DNA of 6,846 nucleotides, taken from the NCBI GenBank assembly GCA_021788565.1, contig JAJYKO010000300.1, positions 1-6,846 of the forward strand. The letters run 5' to 3'. A model generated the notes under the pieces. It did not search any database. It was not told where the DNA came from and saw only the letters and a list, made by a program, of their open reading frames with translations. Origin of the DNA: Chloroflexota bacterium (GTDB lineage Bacteria; Chloroflexota; UBA6077). Each line of letters begins with the position of its first letter. The first letter of the stretch is position 1. A program made the position numbers and the translations under genes. Positions 1-5,987 of the stretch are shown here, piece by piece.

Positions 1-214
1 CACGCACCGAGCAGCGGGCAAGCCGACCTGGTGAATTGAGTGCCTCGAGGCAATGGCCGCCGGATGGGCACACCTCGGCGTTCCACGGCAGGGTCCGAGA
101 GCCCGAGGCGTAGATGCCGCGGGTCCTGGAGGCGCCAGCCCGATCCAGGCCAGCGTCCCAGCCACCCGTATCGCCCCTGATGCGTGGCCCACGACTCGCC
201 CAGTGGTGTCGGGA
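1..214. other. Non-coding stretch with no recognisable gene
   Basis: I see no gene here. One open frame starts at 53 on the + strand, but it lacks a ribosome binding site. Its product is rich in Ala, Gly, Pro and Arg, as expected from GC-rich non-coding DNA, and it runs into the palindrome cluster that follows. The stretch may be the 3' flank of a gene lying upstream of the window. Confidence 0.4.
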
Positions 215-400
215 GGGCGAGGCTCCCGCCGAGCCGCCCAGTCCATGACGACGGGGCGGCTCCCGAGCCGCCCCTACTCCTCAAATATACCTCCCCAGTA
301 GGAGATGCCTCCTACTGGCCCAATACCTTGGAGCCTGGGTTGTCTCAACCCCGGCGGTTCCCTGACCGACCGCCGGCGTTAGAGACAACGCCGGCTCCAA
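215..400. repeat. Cluster of four successive GC-rich palindromes
   Basis: Four inverted repeats follow one another. (1) 215-239: arms GGGC and GGCT pair with AGCC and GCCC, with a 2-nt bulge. (2) 253-274: a perfect 9-bp stem, GGGGCGGCT/AGCCGCCCC, with loop CCCG. (3) 295-318: a perfect 10-bp stem from CCAGTAGGAG, with a 4-nt loop. (4) 328-358 against 369-400: a long imperfect inverted repeat of about 31 nt per arm with about four differences, beginning TTGGAGCC and ending GGCTCCAA. None is followed by a T-tract. From memory, palindromes with GGGGCGG/CCGCCCC arms recur between genes in several GC-rich genomes, including Chloroflexota. A REP-like or MITE-like repeat cluster is the best reading. 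Terminators for an upstream gene, or a structured RNA, are alternatives. Confidence 0.6.
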
Positions 401-459
401 TTCACGGCTGTAGAGCCACCGGCCCATTGATCCTATTGTCAGCGCGTCGCAGCTCCTGG

Positions 460-468
460 TGTTACAAT
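460..468 (+). promoter_or_regulatory. Candidate extended -10 promoter for the winged-helix gene
   Basis: TGTTACAAT matches the extended -10 pattern TGnTAnAAT, with TACAAT at 463-468. Transcription would start near 475, giving a leader of about 100 nt before the gene at 578. No convincing -35 lies 17 nt upstream; TTGTCA at 436-441 is about 21 nt away, which is too far. An A/T-rich dyad, TGTTA-6 nt-TAACA (475-490), overlaps the expected start and could be an operator. Confidence 0.35.
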
Positions 469-577
469 GCATACTGTTACATGAATAACACATCATGATT
501 TGTAATTCGTGGTTTAAGACGGTATCGTTGCCTGAAGGCGTCACGGCCTGTGAGGGCATTATTGGAGGTTGAACTCG

Positions 578-913
578 ATGGCCTCGTGGAGCCTCCTGGA
601 GAACCATGGCCTGGTGCTCACCTACATCGGTCGCTATCCGGACAGCACGGGACTGGAGATAGCTCAAGCGGTGGGTATCACTGAGCGAGCAGCCCGCAAG
701 ATCGTGGCGGACCTCCTGGCGGAATCCTACGTCGAACGAGAGAAGATCGGCCGGCGCAATCGATACCGGCTGAACACCCTTCTGCCCTTGCGCCACCCCG
801 GAAAGTGCACGATCACAGTCGGAGAGTTGCTCGAACTGCTATGGCGCGAAGAGGCATCGGCAGCGGTGCCCGCTGTGGAGACAGCCTCTCCTCGGCGGGT
901 GGAGGAAGATTGA
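578..913 (+). CDS. Small winged helix-turn-helix transcriptional regulator (MarR/ArsR-like fold)
   Basis: A 111-aa cytoplasmic DNA-binding protein. Residues 3-20 form the first helix (WSLLENHGLVLTYIGRYPD). Residues 24-47 are the helix-turn-helix, including IAQAVGITERAARKIVADLL. Residues 50-65 form the wing (YVEREKIGRRNRYRL). The tail carries PLRHP and TVGELLELL. This order matches, from memory, an uncharacterised winged-HTH family common in Actinobacteria and Chloroflexota, with a W-x-LL-x-NH start, GITERA recognition helix and GRRNRY wing. Ligand and targets are unknown. ATG 578 is preferred because GGAGG at 564-568 lies 9 nt upstream. The in-frame TTG at 569 would abut the ribosome site. 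A 62-aa gene follows after 56 nt and may be co-transcribed. The dyad at 475-490 is a candidate site for autoregulation. The DNA-binding call is solid; the role is not known. Confidence 0.85.
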   Translation: MASWSLLENHGLVLTYIGRYPDSTGLEIAQAVGITERAARKIVADLLAESYVEREKIGRRNRYRLNTLLPLRHPGKCTITVGELLELLWREEASAAVPAVETASPRRVEED

Positions 914-969
914 GCCTCAGGGCGAGCGGGAAGCCCAAACAACAACCAAGAGAAGGTACGGTGAGAGCT

Positions 970-1158
970 ATGAGCGCGAAAACCGTTCGTATCGATGTGA
1001 CTACCCTGCAGTTCGGCAGGCTTCGTCAGGAAGTGTTCTGCAATCAGCAGTTGAGTGGAGAGCAGCGGCGCAGGGAGGTCAGAAAGGTCCTCCCGCTCCC
1101 GGCAAACGGCAACCATGTCGACTTGTACTGCGATGGGAAGTTCGTGGGAGCAGTGTGA
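970..1158 (+). CDS. Small protein of unknown function, 62 aa
   Basis: I do not recognise this protein. From ATG 970 it is 62 aa and soluble in character. It has a basic middle (SGEQRRREVRKVLPL, about residues 29-43) and ends with VDLYCDGKFVGAV. There are two cysteines (residues 24 and 54) and no membrane segment. AGAAGG at 951-956 sits 4 nt before an in-frame GTG at 961 and 13 nt before ATG 970, so GTG 961 (65 aa) is an alternative start. The frame stays open further upstream but overlaps the winged-helix gene there, so a longer form is unlikely. It follows that gene by 56 nt in the same direction and is followed by a strong hairpin at 1199-1248, which fits a two-gene unit. The coding status rests on context, the ribosome site and non-repetitive composition. 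Confidence 0.55.
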   Translation: MSAKTVRIDVTTLQFGRLRQEVFCNQQLSGEQRRREVRKVLPLPANGNHVDLYCDGKFVGAV

Positions 1159-1198
1159 AGGTGCCGGTCAGATGCTCCAGATCTGCATGGGGCCGGAC

Positions 1199-1248
1199 AC
1201 CATTTGACCTCGCCGCTTGCAGCGTCGAGGGCGGCGAGGTCAAATGGT
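1199..1248. terminator. Perfect 18-bp hairpin between convergent genes, likely bidirectional terminator
   Basis: Arm 1199-1216 (ACCATTTGACCTCGCCGC) is exactly complementary to arm 1231-1248, with a 14-nt loop. It lies 40 nt after the stop of the + strand 62-aa gene and 15 nt after the stop of the minus-strand small gene, where a shared terminator would be expected. Neither side has a T-tract, so this would be a hairpin-only terminator, a transcript-stabilising structure or an inserted palindrome. Confidence 0.6.
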
Positions 1249-1262
1249 ATCGCTCAGACGGT

Positions 1263-1370
1263 CTAGCCGTTGTAACGATCGTAGGTCGACGTGTTGCGCG
1301 TCGTTGGTGGGAAGAAGAACTGCGAGATCGCGCGCATGATCAGCCAGCCCAGCAGGGCGTAGACCAGCAT
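1263..1370 (-). CDS. Very short membrane protein, 35 aa, one hydrophobic segment
   Basis: Read on the minus strand from ATG at 1370 to TAG at 1263, this gives 35 aa. Residues 1-20 are strongly hydrophobic (LVYALLGWLIM, then ISQFFF), followed by PPTTRNTSTYDRYNG, a polar tail. This is the plan of a single-pass membrane peptide. A copy of the repeated promoter element (1422-1489) lies upstream on the same strand, with a predicted start near 1420 and a leader of about 50 nt. A perfect hairpin begins 15 nt past the stop. Against it, there is no clear Shine-Dalgarno site before ATG 1370. The frame stays open for 13 codons upstream of that ATG to a TAA, with a partly hydrophobic reading (YVPSLIA) but no ATG, GTG or TTG. 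It could therefore be a truncated remnant or start unusually. No family is recognised. Confidence 0.45.
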   Translation of the reverse strand: MLVYALLGWLIMRAISQFFFPPTTRNTSTYDRYNG

Positions 1371-1421
1371 GGCGATAAGCGACGGGACGTACTGATTGCT
1401 TGCGGGTTATCAGTTGGTCGT

Positions 1422-1489
1422 GGTAGCAGCTTACGCGTAGCCCGCGAGGGCTGTCGCCTATCCTAAGGCGTATTTCGGGGCTTAGATCC
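1422..1489 (-). promoter_or_regulatory. Repeated promoter-like element, copy A (minus strand)
   Basis: Read on the minus strand: GGATCTAAGCCCCGAA at the far end, then GCCTTAGGATAGGCGACAG, 11 nt, TACGCGTAAGCTGCTACC. The -35-like GCGACA (1452-1457) and -10-like TAAGCT (1428-1433) are 18 nt apart. It shares the upstream GGATCTAA and CCCCGAA blocks, the GACAG-to-TACGC spacing and the GCTGCTACC end with copy C at 4797-4886. It points toward the 35-aa gene at 1263-1370. Its distal end overlaps the -35 region of the divergent MalT-type gene. Confidence 0.65.
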
Positions 1490-1495
1490 GGGTTG

Positions 1496-1501
1496 TACAA
1501 T
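1496..1501 (+). promoter_or_regulatory. -10 box TACAAT of the MalT-type gene, implying a leaderless transcript
   Basis: TACAAT lies 6 nt before ATG 1508, so transcription should begin at or next to the start codon. There is no Shine-Dalgarno site before this ATG, which agrees with a leaderless mRNA. The -35 window (about 1473-1478, TTTCGG) is poor, which suggests an activator is needed. It falls within the distal part of copy A of the repeated element on the opposite strand. Confidence 0.55.
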
Positions 1502-1507
1502 AGGCAC

Positions 1508-4267
1508 ATGAACGAACCTGGCGCCTCTGCCGCCAACCTGTTGAGTCAGACCCCACTCCTGGCCGTGAAGCTGCGCCAGCCGAGGATACGGGCGAGCATC
1601 GTGTCTCGAGCGCGCCTGACCGAGCGGCTGGACGCTGGGCTCAGCCGGGCGCTCACCCTCGTCTCCGCCCCGGTTGGGTTCGGCAAGACCACGTTGGTGA
1701 GTGAGTGGCTTGCCGGGCCGGCTGAGGGCATCCCTGCCGCGTGGCTTTCGCTGGACGAGGACGACAACGACCTGACCCGGTTCCTCACGTACGTCGTCGC
1801 GGCCCTCAGCGGGGTGCAGGAGGGCATGGGTTCGGCCGCCCTGATCATGCTCCGGTCCCATCAGCCACCGCCGATCAGGGCGGTCCTCACATCGCTTCTA
1901 AACGACCTGGCCGGTGTACCCGACGATCTGATCCTCGTCCTGGACGACTACCAGGAGATCGACGCGCCAGCCGTTCACGACGCTGTTGCCTTCCTCATCG
2001 GGAACCTGCCCACGCGTGCGCACCTGGTCATCGCCACGCGCTCCGACCCGCCGTTGTCCCTCAGTCGTCTACGGGCGCGCGATCAACTGGTCGAGCTTCG
2101 CGGTTCCGACCTCCTCTTCACCCTCGAAGAAGCCGAGACGTTCCTGAACCGAGTAATGGGCCTCAGCCTCGGTGCAGGGGACGTGGCGGCCCTCCAATCC
2201 AGCACCGAGGGGTGGATCGTCGGGCTGCAGCTGGTAGCCGTCTCGATCCAGGGGCGTCGAGATGTTGCTGGTCTGCTTTCCACCGTGACCGGTGCCCATC
2301 GCTACATCGTGGACTACCTGGTCGAGGAGGTGTTGAGCCGGCAGCCCGAGGAGATCCGGCAGTTCCTTCTGCGGACATCGATCCTGACCGAGCTTTCGGG
2401 GCCGCTGTGTGACGCCGTAACGGGACGCACCGACAGCGCCGGGGTCCTGGTGCGCATGGAGCGCGACAACCTCTTCGTGACACCGCTCGACGAGGAGCGA
2501 CGCTGGTATCGCTACCACCACCTGTTCCGGGACTGCCTGAGTGGACGGCTGGCAGAGGACGAGCCTGGAAGGGTCTCCGAGCTTCACCTCCGGGCCAGCC
2601 GGTGGTACGAGCGGCAGGGGCTGGTGGACGAGGCGATCGGCCACGCCCTGTTAGCTCAAGACTTCGACGCGGCGGCGCGGCTGGTCGAGGAGCAGGCGCC
2701 CCTCGTGCTGGGACAGGGCGGAATAGTGTTCCTGCTGAACTGGGTCAACCGATTGCCTGAGGCACTGGTGCGCTCAAGACCACATCTGTGTGTCCTGGTG
2801 GGTGCGGCTCTGGCGCTGGGAGGGCAACTGGAAGCGTCGGAGTCCTACCTCGACAGTGCCGAAGGTGCGCTGGCGGGCATAGGCCAGGCGGATGCCCAAG
2901 TCTTGCAGGGTCGGGTCGCGGCCGTCCGCGCAAGCGTTGCCGGCCAGAGAGCCGATCCGCGGCGCGCCGTCGAGCACGCGAGCCATGCCCTTTCGCGCCT
3001 GCCCTCCAGCGAGCGATTCATGCGGAGCCTTGCCGCATTCAACCTCGGAGATGCCCACCTCTCCACCGGCGAGGTGGTCCCGGCTAGCGCGGCCTTCGCC
3101 GACGCAGTCGATCTCAGCCTGGTCACCGGAAGCCTGCACATGGTCATGGTGTCCTTTGCCTACCTCGCTAGGACCCACATGCTGCGCGGACGGCTCCGAG
3201 AGGCTGAGCAGGTGTGCGAGCGGGCGCTGAAGGTCGTTGCCGAGGTATCCGAGACTCCCTCTCAGAAGATCCCGACGGTAGGGATGCTGTACGCCTACAT
3301 GGGCCATGTGAGACGTGAGATGGACGATCTCGACGGCGCCGGGGACTACCTGGGGCAGGCGCTGGAGTTGGGGGAGCAGAGCGGGTACGTGGATACTCTG
3401 GCCGCGACGTACTGGGGGTTGGCGAGGTTGCGCCGAGCGCAGGCGGACGTTCAGGCCGGGCTGGCCATGATCGAGAGGGCTATCGAGACGGTCCAGGAGC
3501 AACGCTTGACGGTGATGCGCCGGCTTCTGCTGGCCGAACGGGCCGACCTCCTGGTCGCCCTGGACCGATTGGAGGAAGCGGCGAGGTGGGCGCGGGAGCA
3601 TCGTGTGGGGGAAGCGATCGACGTCGGCTTGCCCCACGAGCGGGAGTGCCTGAGCCTGGTGCGGCTTCGTCTGGCGCGGGGCGAGACGGTCGAGGCGCTC
3701 AAGCTTCTGGCGCGTCTCCTGGGGCCCGCCGAGACGGCCGGACGTTTCGGGGTGGTGATCGAGATCTTGACTCTCCAAGCGCTGGCCCTGGACCAGAACG
3801 GCGAGCTCGCACCGGCAGTGGTCTCCCTGGAACGGGCGCTGACCCTGGCCGAGCCGGAGGGCTATGTGCGCACGTTCGCGGATCACGGGGAGCCGATGGC
3901 CAGGCTGCTCCGCCTGCTGTCCGCGCGCGGGATCGCTCCCAGGTACGTCGCCCGACTGTTGGCGGCCATCGAGGGTTCGGGGGGCGGGGGTCCGGGGTCA
4001 GGAGACGAGAGGTCGTCCGCTACTCCTCTCCCGACGCCCGATACCAGACATCCGACACCTGGTGTCGACCTACTCACCGCTCGAGAGATCGAGGTTCTTC
4101 GGCTCCTGGCGGCGGGCGCGCCCAACCAGAGGATCGCCGGCGAGCTCACGGTCAGCGTCGGTACAGTCAAGGCGCACATCAGCCATATCTTGGGCAAGAT
4201 CGGGGCGAGCAACCGCACCGAGGCAGTTGCCCGAGCCAGGGAGCTTGGACTCCTGGAACGTGGGTAA
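1508..4267 (+). CDS. MalT-type LuxR family transcriptional regulator (STAND ATPase with C-terminal HTH)
   Basis: A 919-aa cytoplasmic signal-integrating activator. In order: an N-terminal segment (LLAVKLRQPRIR); Walker A APVGFGKTT at 54-62; Walker B LILVLDD at 141-147; the sensor region (ATRSDPPLSLSRLRARDQ) just after residue 175; the winged-helix end of the NTPase module (WYRYHHLFRDCL, about 333-344); a long helical TPR-like region (about 360-820) that in MalT relatives binds the inducer; a low-complexity linker (about 823-852); and a LuxR HTH at 853-919 (LTAREIEVLRLLAAG, TVKAHISHILGKIGASNRTEAV). All key motifs are intact. Family knowledge: ATP and an inducer drive oligomerisation, and the HTH binds near -35 regions. 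The inducer here is unknown. ATG 1508 is chosen because TACAAT lies 6 nt upstream; the in-frame TTG at 1493 lies before that promoter box. Its neighbours carry a shared promoter element, so it may control them, but this is inference. Confidence 0.93.
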   Translation: MNEPGASAANLLSQTPLLAVKLRQPRIRASIVSRARLTERLDAGLSRALTLVSAPVGFGKTTLVSEWLAGPAEGIPAAWLSLDEDDNDLTRFLTYVVAALSGVQEGMGSAALIMLRSHQPPPIRAVLTSLLNDLAGVPDDLILVLDDYQEIDAPAVHDAVAFLIGNLPTRAHLVIATRSDPPLSLSRLRARDQLVELRGSDLLFTLEEAETFLNRVMGLSLGAGDVAALQSSTEGWIVGLQLVAVSIQGRRDVAGLLSTVTGAHRYIVDYLVEEVLSRQPEEIRQFLLRTSILTELSGPLCDAVTGRTDSAGVLVRMERDNLFVTPLDEERRWYRYHHLFRDCLSGRLAEDEPGRVSELHLRASRWYERQGLVDEAIGHALLAQDFDAAARLVEEQAPLVLGQGGIVFLLNWVNRLPEALVRSRPHLCVLVGAALALGGQLEASESYLDSAEGALAGIGQADAQVLQGRVAAVRASVAGQRADPRRAVEHASHALSRLPSSERFMRSLAAFNLGDAHLSTGEVVPASAAFADAVDLSLVTGSLHMVMVSFAYLARTHMLRGRLREAEQVCERALKVVAEVSETPSQKIPTVGMLYAYMGHVRREMDDLDGAGDYLGQALELGEQSGYVDTLAATYWGLARLRRAQADVQAGLAMIERAIETVQEQRLTVMRRLLLAERADLLVALDRLEEAARWAREHRVGEAIDVGLPHERECLSLVRLRLARGETVEALKLLARLLGPAETAGRFGVVIEILTLQALALDQNGELAPAVVSLERALTLAEPEGYVRTFADHGEPMARLLRLLSARGIAPRYVARLLAAIEGSGGGGPGSGDERSSATPLPTPDTRHPTPGVDLLTAREIEVLRLLAAGAPNQRIAGELTVSVGTVKAHISHILGKIGASNRTEAVARARELGLLERG
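3973..4064. repeat. Degenerate heptamer repeat inside the regulator's linker
   Basis: The DNA for the linker between the helical region and the HTH is built from 7-nt units. A G-rich run is followed by a C-rich run: first GGTTCGG, GGGGCGG, GGGTCCG, GGGTCAG (3974-4001), later CCCGACG, CCCGATA, CCAGACA, TCCGACA (4030-4057). The two runs are roughly complementary, so they could fold together. The encoded residues are low-complexity (GSGGGGPGSG, then TPLPTPDTRHPTPG). It resembles an intergenic short tandem repeat that has entered a tolerant linker. Confidence 0.5.
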
Positions 4268-4320
4268 GCCCCAAGATTAGACTTTAGATAGACGACAGAC
4301 GGACCGGTTTACGCGATGCT
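4264..4320 (+). promoter_or_regulatory. Repeated promoter-like element, copy B
   Basis: It begins over the stop codon of the MalT-type gene. It contains GTAAGCCCC, CTTTAGATAGACGACAG, 11 nt, TACGCGATGCTG. The -35-like ACGACA (4292-4297) and -10-like GATGCT (4315-4320) are 17 nt apart, one less than in the other copies. The expected start is near 4327, with a leader of about 39 nt before ATG 4366. Confidence 0.6.
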
Positions 4321-4365
4321 GTTGTATTGAAATGAACCGACCTGTCACATGCAGAAAGGTTGACC

Positions 4366-4743
4366 ATGGTGCTGCGTCAGCTGAGACAACGGGCAAGTGA
4401 AGCGCTTTCAACCGTGCGCCAGATAGTGCTCTCGACCGGCGGTCCGGCGGACATCCAGGCTGAGACCCTGTCCTGCGAGTCGATTGGCCTCGCCCTTTAC
4501 GTGCTCGTGGCGAGAACTTCGGATCTGCTGTTTAACCTGGAGAGCAATACGCTGGTAGTTGCCACCGCCGACACGTGGCAGATGCGTGGGGTAGCGCGCC
4601 TGCTGCGCCAAGATGAGTGCCCCAGTGGACTCGCCCTTGCCAGAATGCCCGAAGCGGCGTGGTGCCAGTTGGTAGAGATCCGCCCCACCCGGCTGCAGTT
4701 GCGTCCACTCCAGGGCAAGGGCGAGACGATTGACCTCGAGTGA
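4366..4743 (+). CDS. Hypothetical protein, 125 aa, under the repeated promoter element
   Basis: I do not recognise this family. The N-terminus is basic and helical (MVLRQLRQRASEALSTVRQ). A mixed alpha/beta body follows (GLALYVLVARTSDLLFNLES and LVVATADTWQMRGVARLL), with MPEAAWCQLVEIRPTRLQL near the end. It has no signal peptide. The stretch around LALYVLVA is hydrophobic but short, so a soluble protein is more likely than a membrane one. ATG 4366 is preferred: AAAGG at 4355-4359 lies 6 nt upstream, whereas the in-frame TTG at 4360 directly touches the ribosome site. The gene sits 98 nt after the regulator and is preceded by copy B of the element, so it is probably transcribed on its own and co-regulated with the small membrane proteins. 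No clear terminator follows before copy C begins at 4797. Confidence 0.75.
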   Translation: MVLRQLRQRASEALSTVRQIVLSTGGPADIQAETLSCESIGLALYVLVARTSDLLFNLESNTLVVATADTWQMRGVARLLRQDECPSGLALARMPEAAWCQLVEIRPTRLQLRPLQGKGETIDLE

Positions 4744-4796
4744 AGGCCACGCGAACCCTCGCGGCTGCTTCTGCTCCCTGGACCCGATGCCTGCTT

Positions 4797-4886
4797 CCCC
4801 ACTAGCCCTCCGACACACTCTCTCCTGGATCTAATCCCCGAATAAGCCTTCGATAGACGACAGGCGGCGTGGGTTACGCATATGCT
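4797..4886 (+). promoter_or_regulatory. Repeated promoter-like element, copy C
   Basis: GGATCTAATCCCCGAATAAG begins at 4827, followed by GCCTTCGATAGACGACAG, 11 nt, TACGCATATGCTGCTACC. The -35-like ACGACA (4857-4862) and -10-like TATGCT (4881-4886) are 18 nt apart. The whole 90 bp matches copy D (5988-6077) with about six differences. The expected start is near 4893, giving a leader of about 70 nt before the GlsB-family gene. Confidence 0.7.
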
Positions 4887-4961
4887 GCTACCGGGTCCCC
4901 TCCACACGTCCAGGGGATGGATCGGCAACGCGGGAGTGCATCAGGAAACGGGGTAAATGCA

Positions 4962-5246
4962 GTGAACATACCCGACATGCCAGTGAACTTACTCGGTACG
5001 CTCGTTCTAGGGTTCATAGCTGGCTGGGGCGCCAACCGGCTCATGGGATTGGGGCGCTACGGTGTTATCGGCGATATCGTAGTCGGGATCCTGGGCGCAT
5101 TTGTCGGTGGCTGGCTGGCAGAGCGGCTGCTGGGAATCAGCGTGACAGGCCTCAACCTCACCAGCATCGCCATCGCGGTAGTGGGCGCGGTCATCGCGAT
5201 CGCCATCTTCCGTGCCCTGGCGCCGCGTCGGCGATGGTTTGCCTGA
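4962..5246 (+). CDS. GlsB/YeaQ/YmgE family small membrane protein (transglycosylase-associated family), copy 1
   Basis: A 94-aa inner-membrane protein with three predicted membrane segments: LLGTLVLGFIAGWGANRLMG; IGDIVVGILGAFVGGWLAER; and TSIAIAVVGAVIAIAIFRAL, ending in the basic tail APRRRWFA. The GWxAxxLMGxGxYGxIGDIxxGILGAFxGGWL pattern is typical of the family (about 80-90 aa). Its name comes from an old association with transglycosylases, but the actual role is unknown; members are often stress-induced. GTG 4962 is chosen by alignment with copy 2, whose ATG falls at the same place behind a matching GAAACGG-GT-AAT leader; here GGGG ends 8 nt before the GTG. The frame extends upstream to a GTG at 4869, but that lies inside the promoter. 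The PRC-barrel gene follows after 14 nt, so the two are an operon. Confidence 0.88.
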   Translation: MNIPDMPVNLLGTLVLGFIAGWGANRLMGLGRYGVIGDIVVGILGAFVGGWLAERLLGISVTGLNLTSIAIAVVGAVIAIAIFRALAPRRRWFA

Positions 5247-5260
5247 TTAGGAGGTTTATG

Positions 5261-5755
5261 ATGAAAGCAACTGAGTTATTGGGAATGCCGGTGGTCAGCA
5301 TCACTGGCGCTGAGAAGCTGGGCGATGTCCAGGGCCTCGTGCTCAACCCCGACGCGCAGCACGTTGTGGGCGTTCGCATTAGATTGTTGCCCGAGGGAGT
5401 CGTGAAAACCGTCTCGGCCAGCGATGCAAGGGTTGGCCACGACGCCGTCACCATCAAGGATCCCAGGTCCGTTGGAGAAGAAGAGCTGACCGAAGTCGAG
5501 GGAACAGTCGACCTGGCAACACTGATGGGGACGAAGGTCTTGACCCACGGGGGCAACCTCATGGGGCATATCGAGGATGTGGAAATCGACGCGAACCTGA
5601 TTATCACGGGCTACCAGATTGGAAAAGGGGCTCTGTCGGACCTCTTTGGAGGACGAAGCAGTCTGCCCGCCGCACAAGGCATGCACTACGTCAAAGAGAT
5701 GCTGATGGTCCCGGATGAAGTGGTTGCGGAACTGGAGCGTAGGAAAGCGGCCTGA
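5261..5755 (+). CDS. PRC-barrel domain protein, 164 aa, two barrel-like units
   Basis: Residues 1-70 form a PRC-barrel (KATELLGMPVVSITGAEKLG, then GDVQGLVLNPDAQHVVGVRI and VSASDARVGHDAVTI). Residues 80-150 form a second unit (VDLATLMGTKVLTHGGNLMG, HIEDVEIDANLIITGYQIG). A short helical end follows (PDEVVAELERRKAA). PRC-barrels are small beta-barrels used for protein contacts, as in photosynthetic reaction centre H subunits and RimM. Stand-alone two-unit forms are common in Actinobacteria, Chloroflexota and Archaea with no fixed function. There is no signal peptide or membrane segment, so it is cytoplasmic. ATG 5261 is preferred over ATG 5258: AGGAGG at 5249-5254 is 6 nt from the former and only 3 nt from the latter. 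It is translated from the same mRNA as the GlsB-family gene, suggesting a partner at the membrane. A strong hairpin ends the operon. Confidence 0.88.
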   Translation: MKATELLGMPVVSITGAEKLGDVQGLVLNPDAQHVVGVRIRLLPEGVVKTVSASDARVGHDAVTIKDPRSVGEEELTEVEGTVDLATLMGTKVLTHGGNLMGHIEDVEIDANLIITGYQIGKGALSDLFGGRSSLPAAQGMHYVKEMLMVPDEVVAELERRKAA

Positions 5756-5783
5756 GCAACGGCGCAGAACGTGCACCGGCTCC

Positions 5784-5835
5784 TGGTAGAAGTGGCGCAA
5801 AGGAGTCCAGCCAATTCTTTGCGCCACTTCTACCA
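5784..5835. terminator. Long perfect hairpin after the GlsB/PRC-barrel operon
   Basis: Arm 5784-5802 (TGGTAGAAGTGGCGCAAAG) is exactly complementary to 5817-5835. A G-T pair and an A-T pair extend it to 21 bp, with a 10-nt loop. It begins 28 nt after the PRC-barrel stop. No T-tract follows, so hairpin-only termination, mRNA 3'-end protection or an inserted palindromic repeat are all possible. Confidence 0.6.
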
Positions 5836-5987
5836 CAGTCCACTCCGCCCGCATGTAGAGTCAAGCTGTCAGAAATGGGACAACATGGGGTCTTGATCCG
5901 TCGGTTCCCGGTGCCGCCAGTTTCAGACAGGGGTTAGAGACAGTGACTCGAGCCGTCGATCCTAATCCCTGGCCCCAAGGTCTGATC
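5836..5987. other. Non-coding spacer between hairpin and duplicated promoter
   Basis: I find no gene on either strand. The only structure seen is a weak inverted repeat, CTGTCAGAAA (5866-5875) against TTTCAGACAG (5921-5930), with one mismatch. The spacer may mark one edge of the duplication that produced copies C and D of the promoter. Confidence 0.4.

Noticed and set aside
53..301. An 82-codon + strand open frame near the window start
   Set aside because: No ribosome site, low-complexity Ala/Gly/Pro/Arg composition, and it runs into the palindrome cluster.
215..400. Successive hairpins as a CRISPR array
   Set aside because: The units differ in sequence and length, with no constant repeat or uniform spacers.
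281..796. A 171-codon minus-strand open frame over the upstream region and the winged-helix gene
   Set aside because: It is antisense to the winged-helix gene and crosses the palindromes. Many His/Arg/Ser residues and no domain pattern suggest chance.
1155..1466. A + strand open frame of about 103 codons starting at a GTG that overlaps the stop of the 62-aa gene
   Set aside because: It runs through the 18-bp hairpin, the minus-strand small gene and promoter copy A. It has no ribosome site of its own and its composition is Arg/Gly/Trp-rich without any recognisable pattern.
2774..3886. A 370-codon open frame on the minus strand within the MalT-type gene
   Set aside because: It lies wholly inside a gene with intact motifs. 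Its product is rich in Arg, Gln, His and Pro, as expected from the complement of GC-rich coding DNA, and it lacks a family pattern.
4869..4961. N-terminal extension of GlsB copy 1 to a GTG at 4869
   Set aside because: The extension lies over the -10 of promoter copy C. Alignment with copy 2 places the start at GTG 4962, in a matching ribosome-site context.
5866..5930. Inverted repeat CTGTCAGAAA / TTTCAGACAG as possible insertion sequence ends
   Set aside because: The arms are only 10 nt with a mismatch, only 45 nt separates them, and there is no transposase or target-site duplication. Chance similarity is likely.
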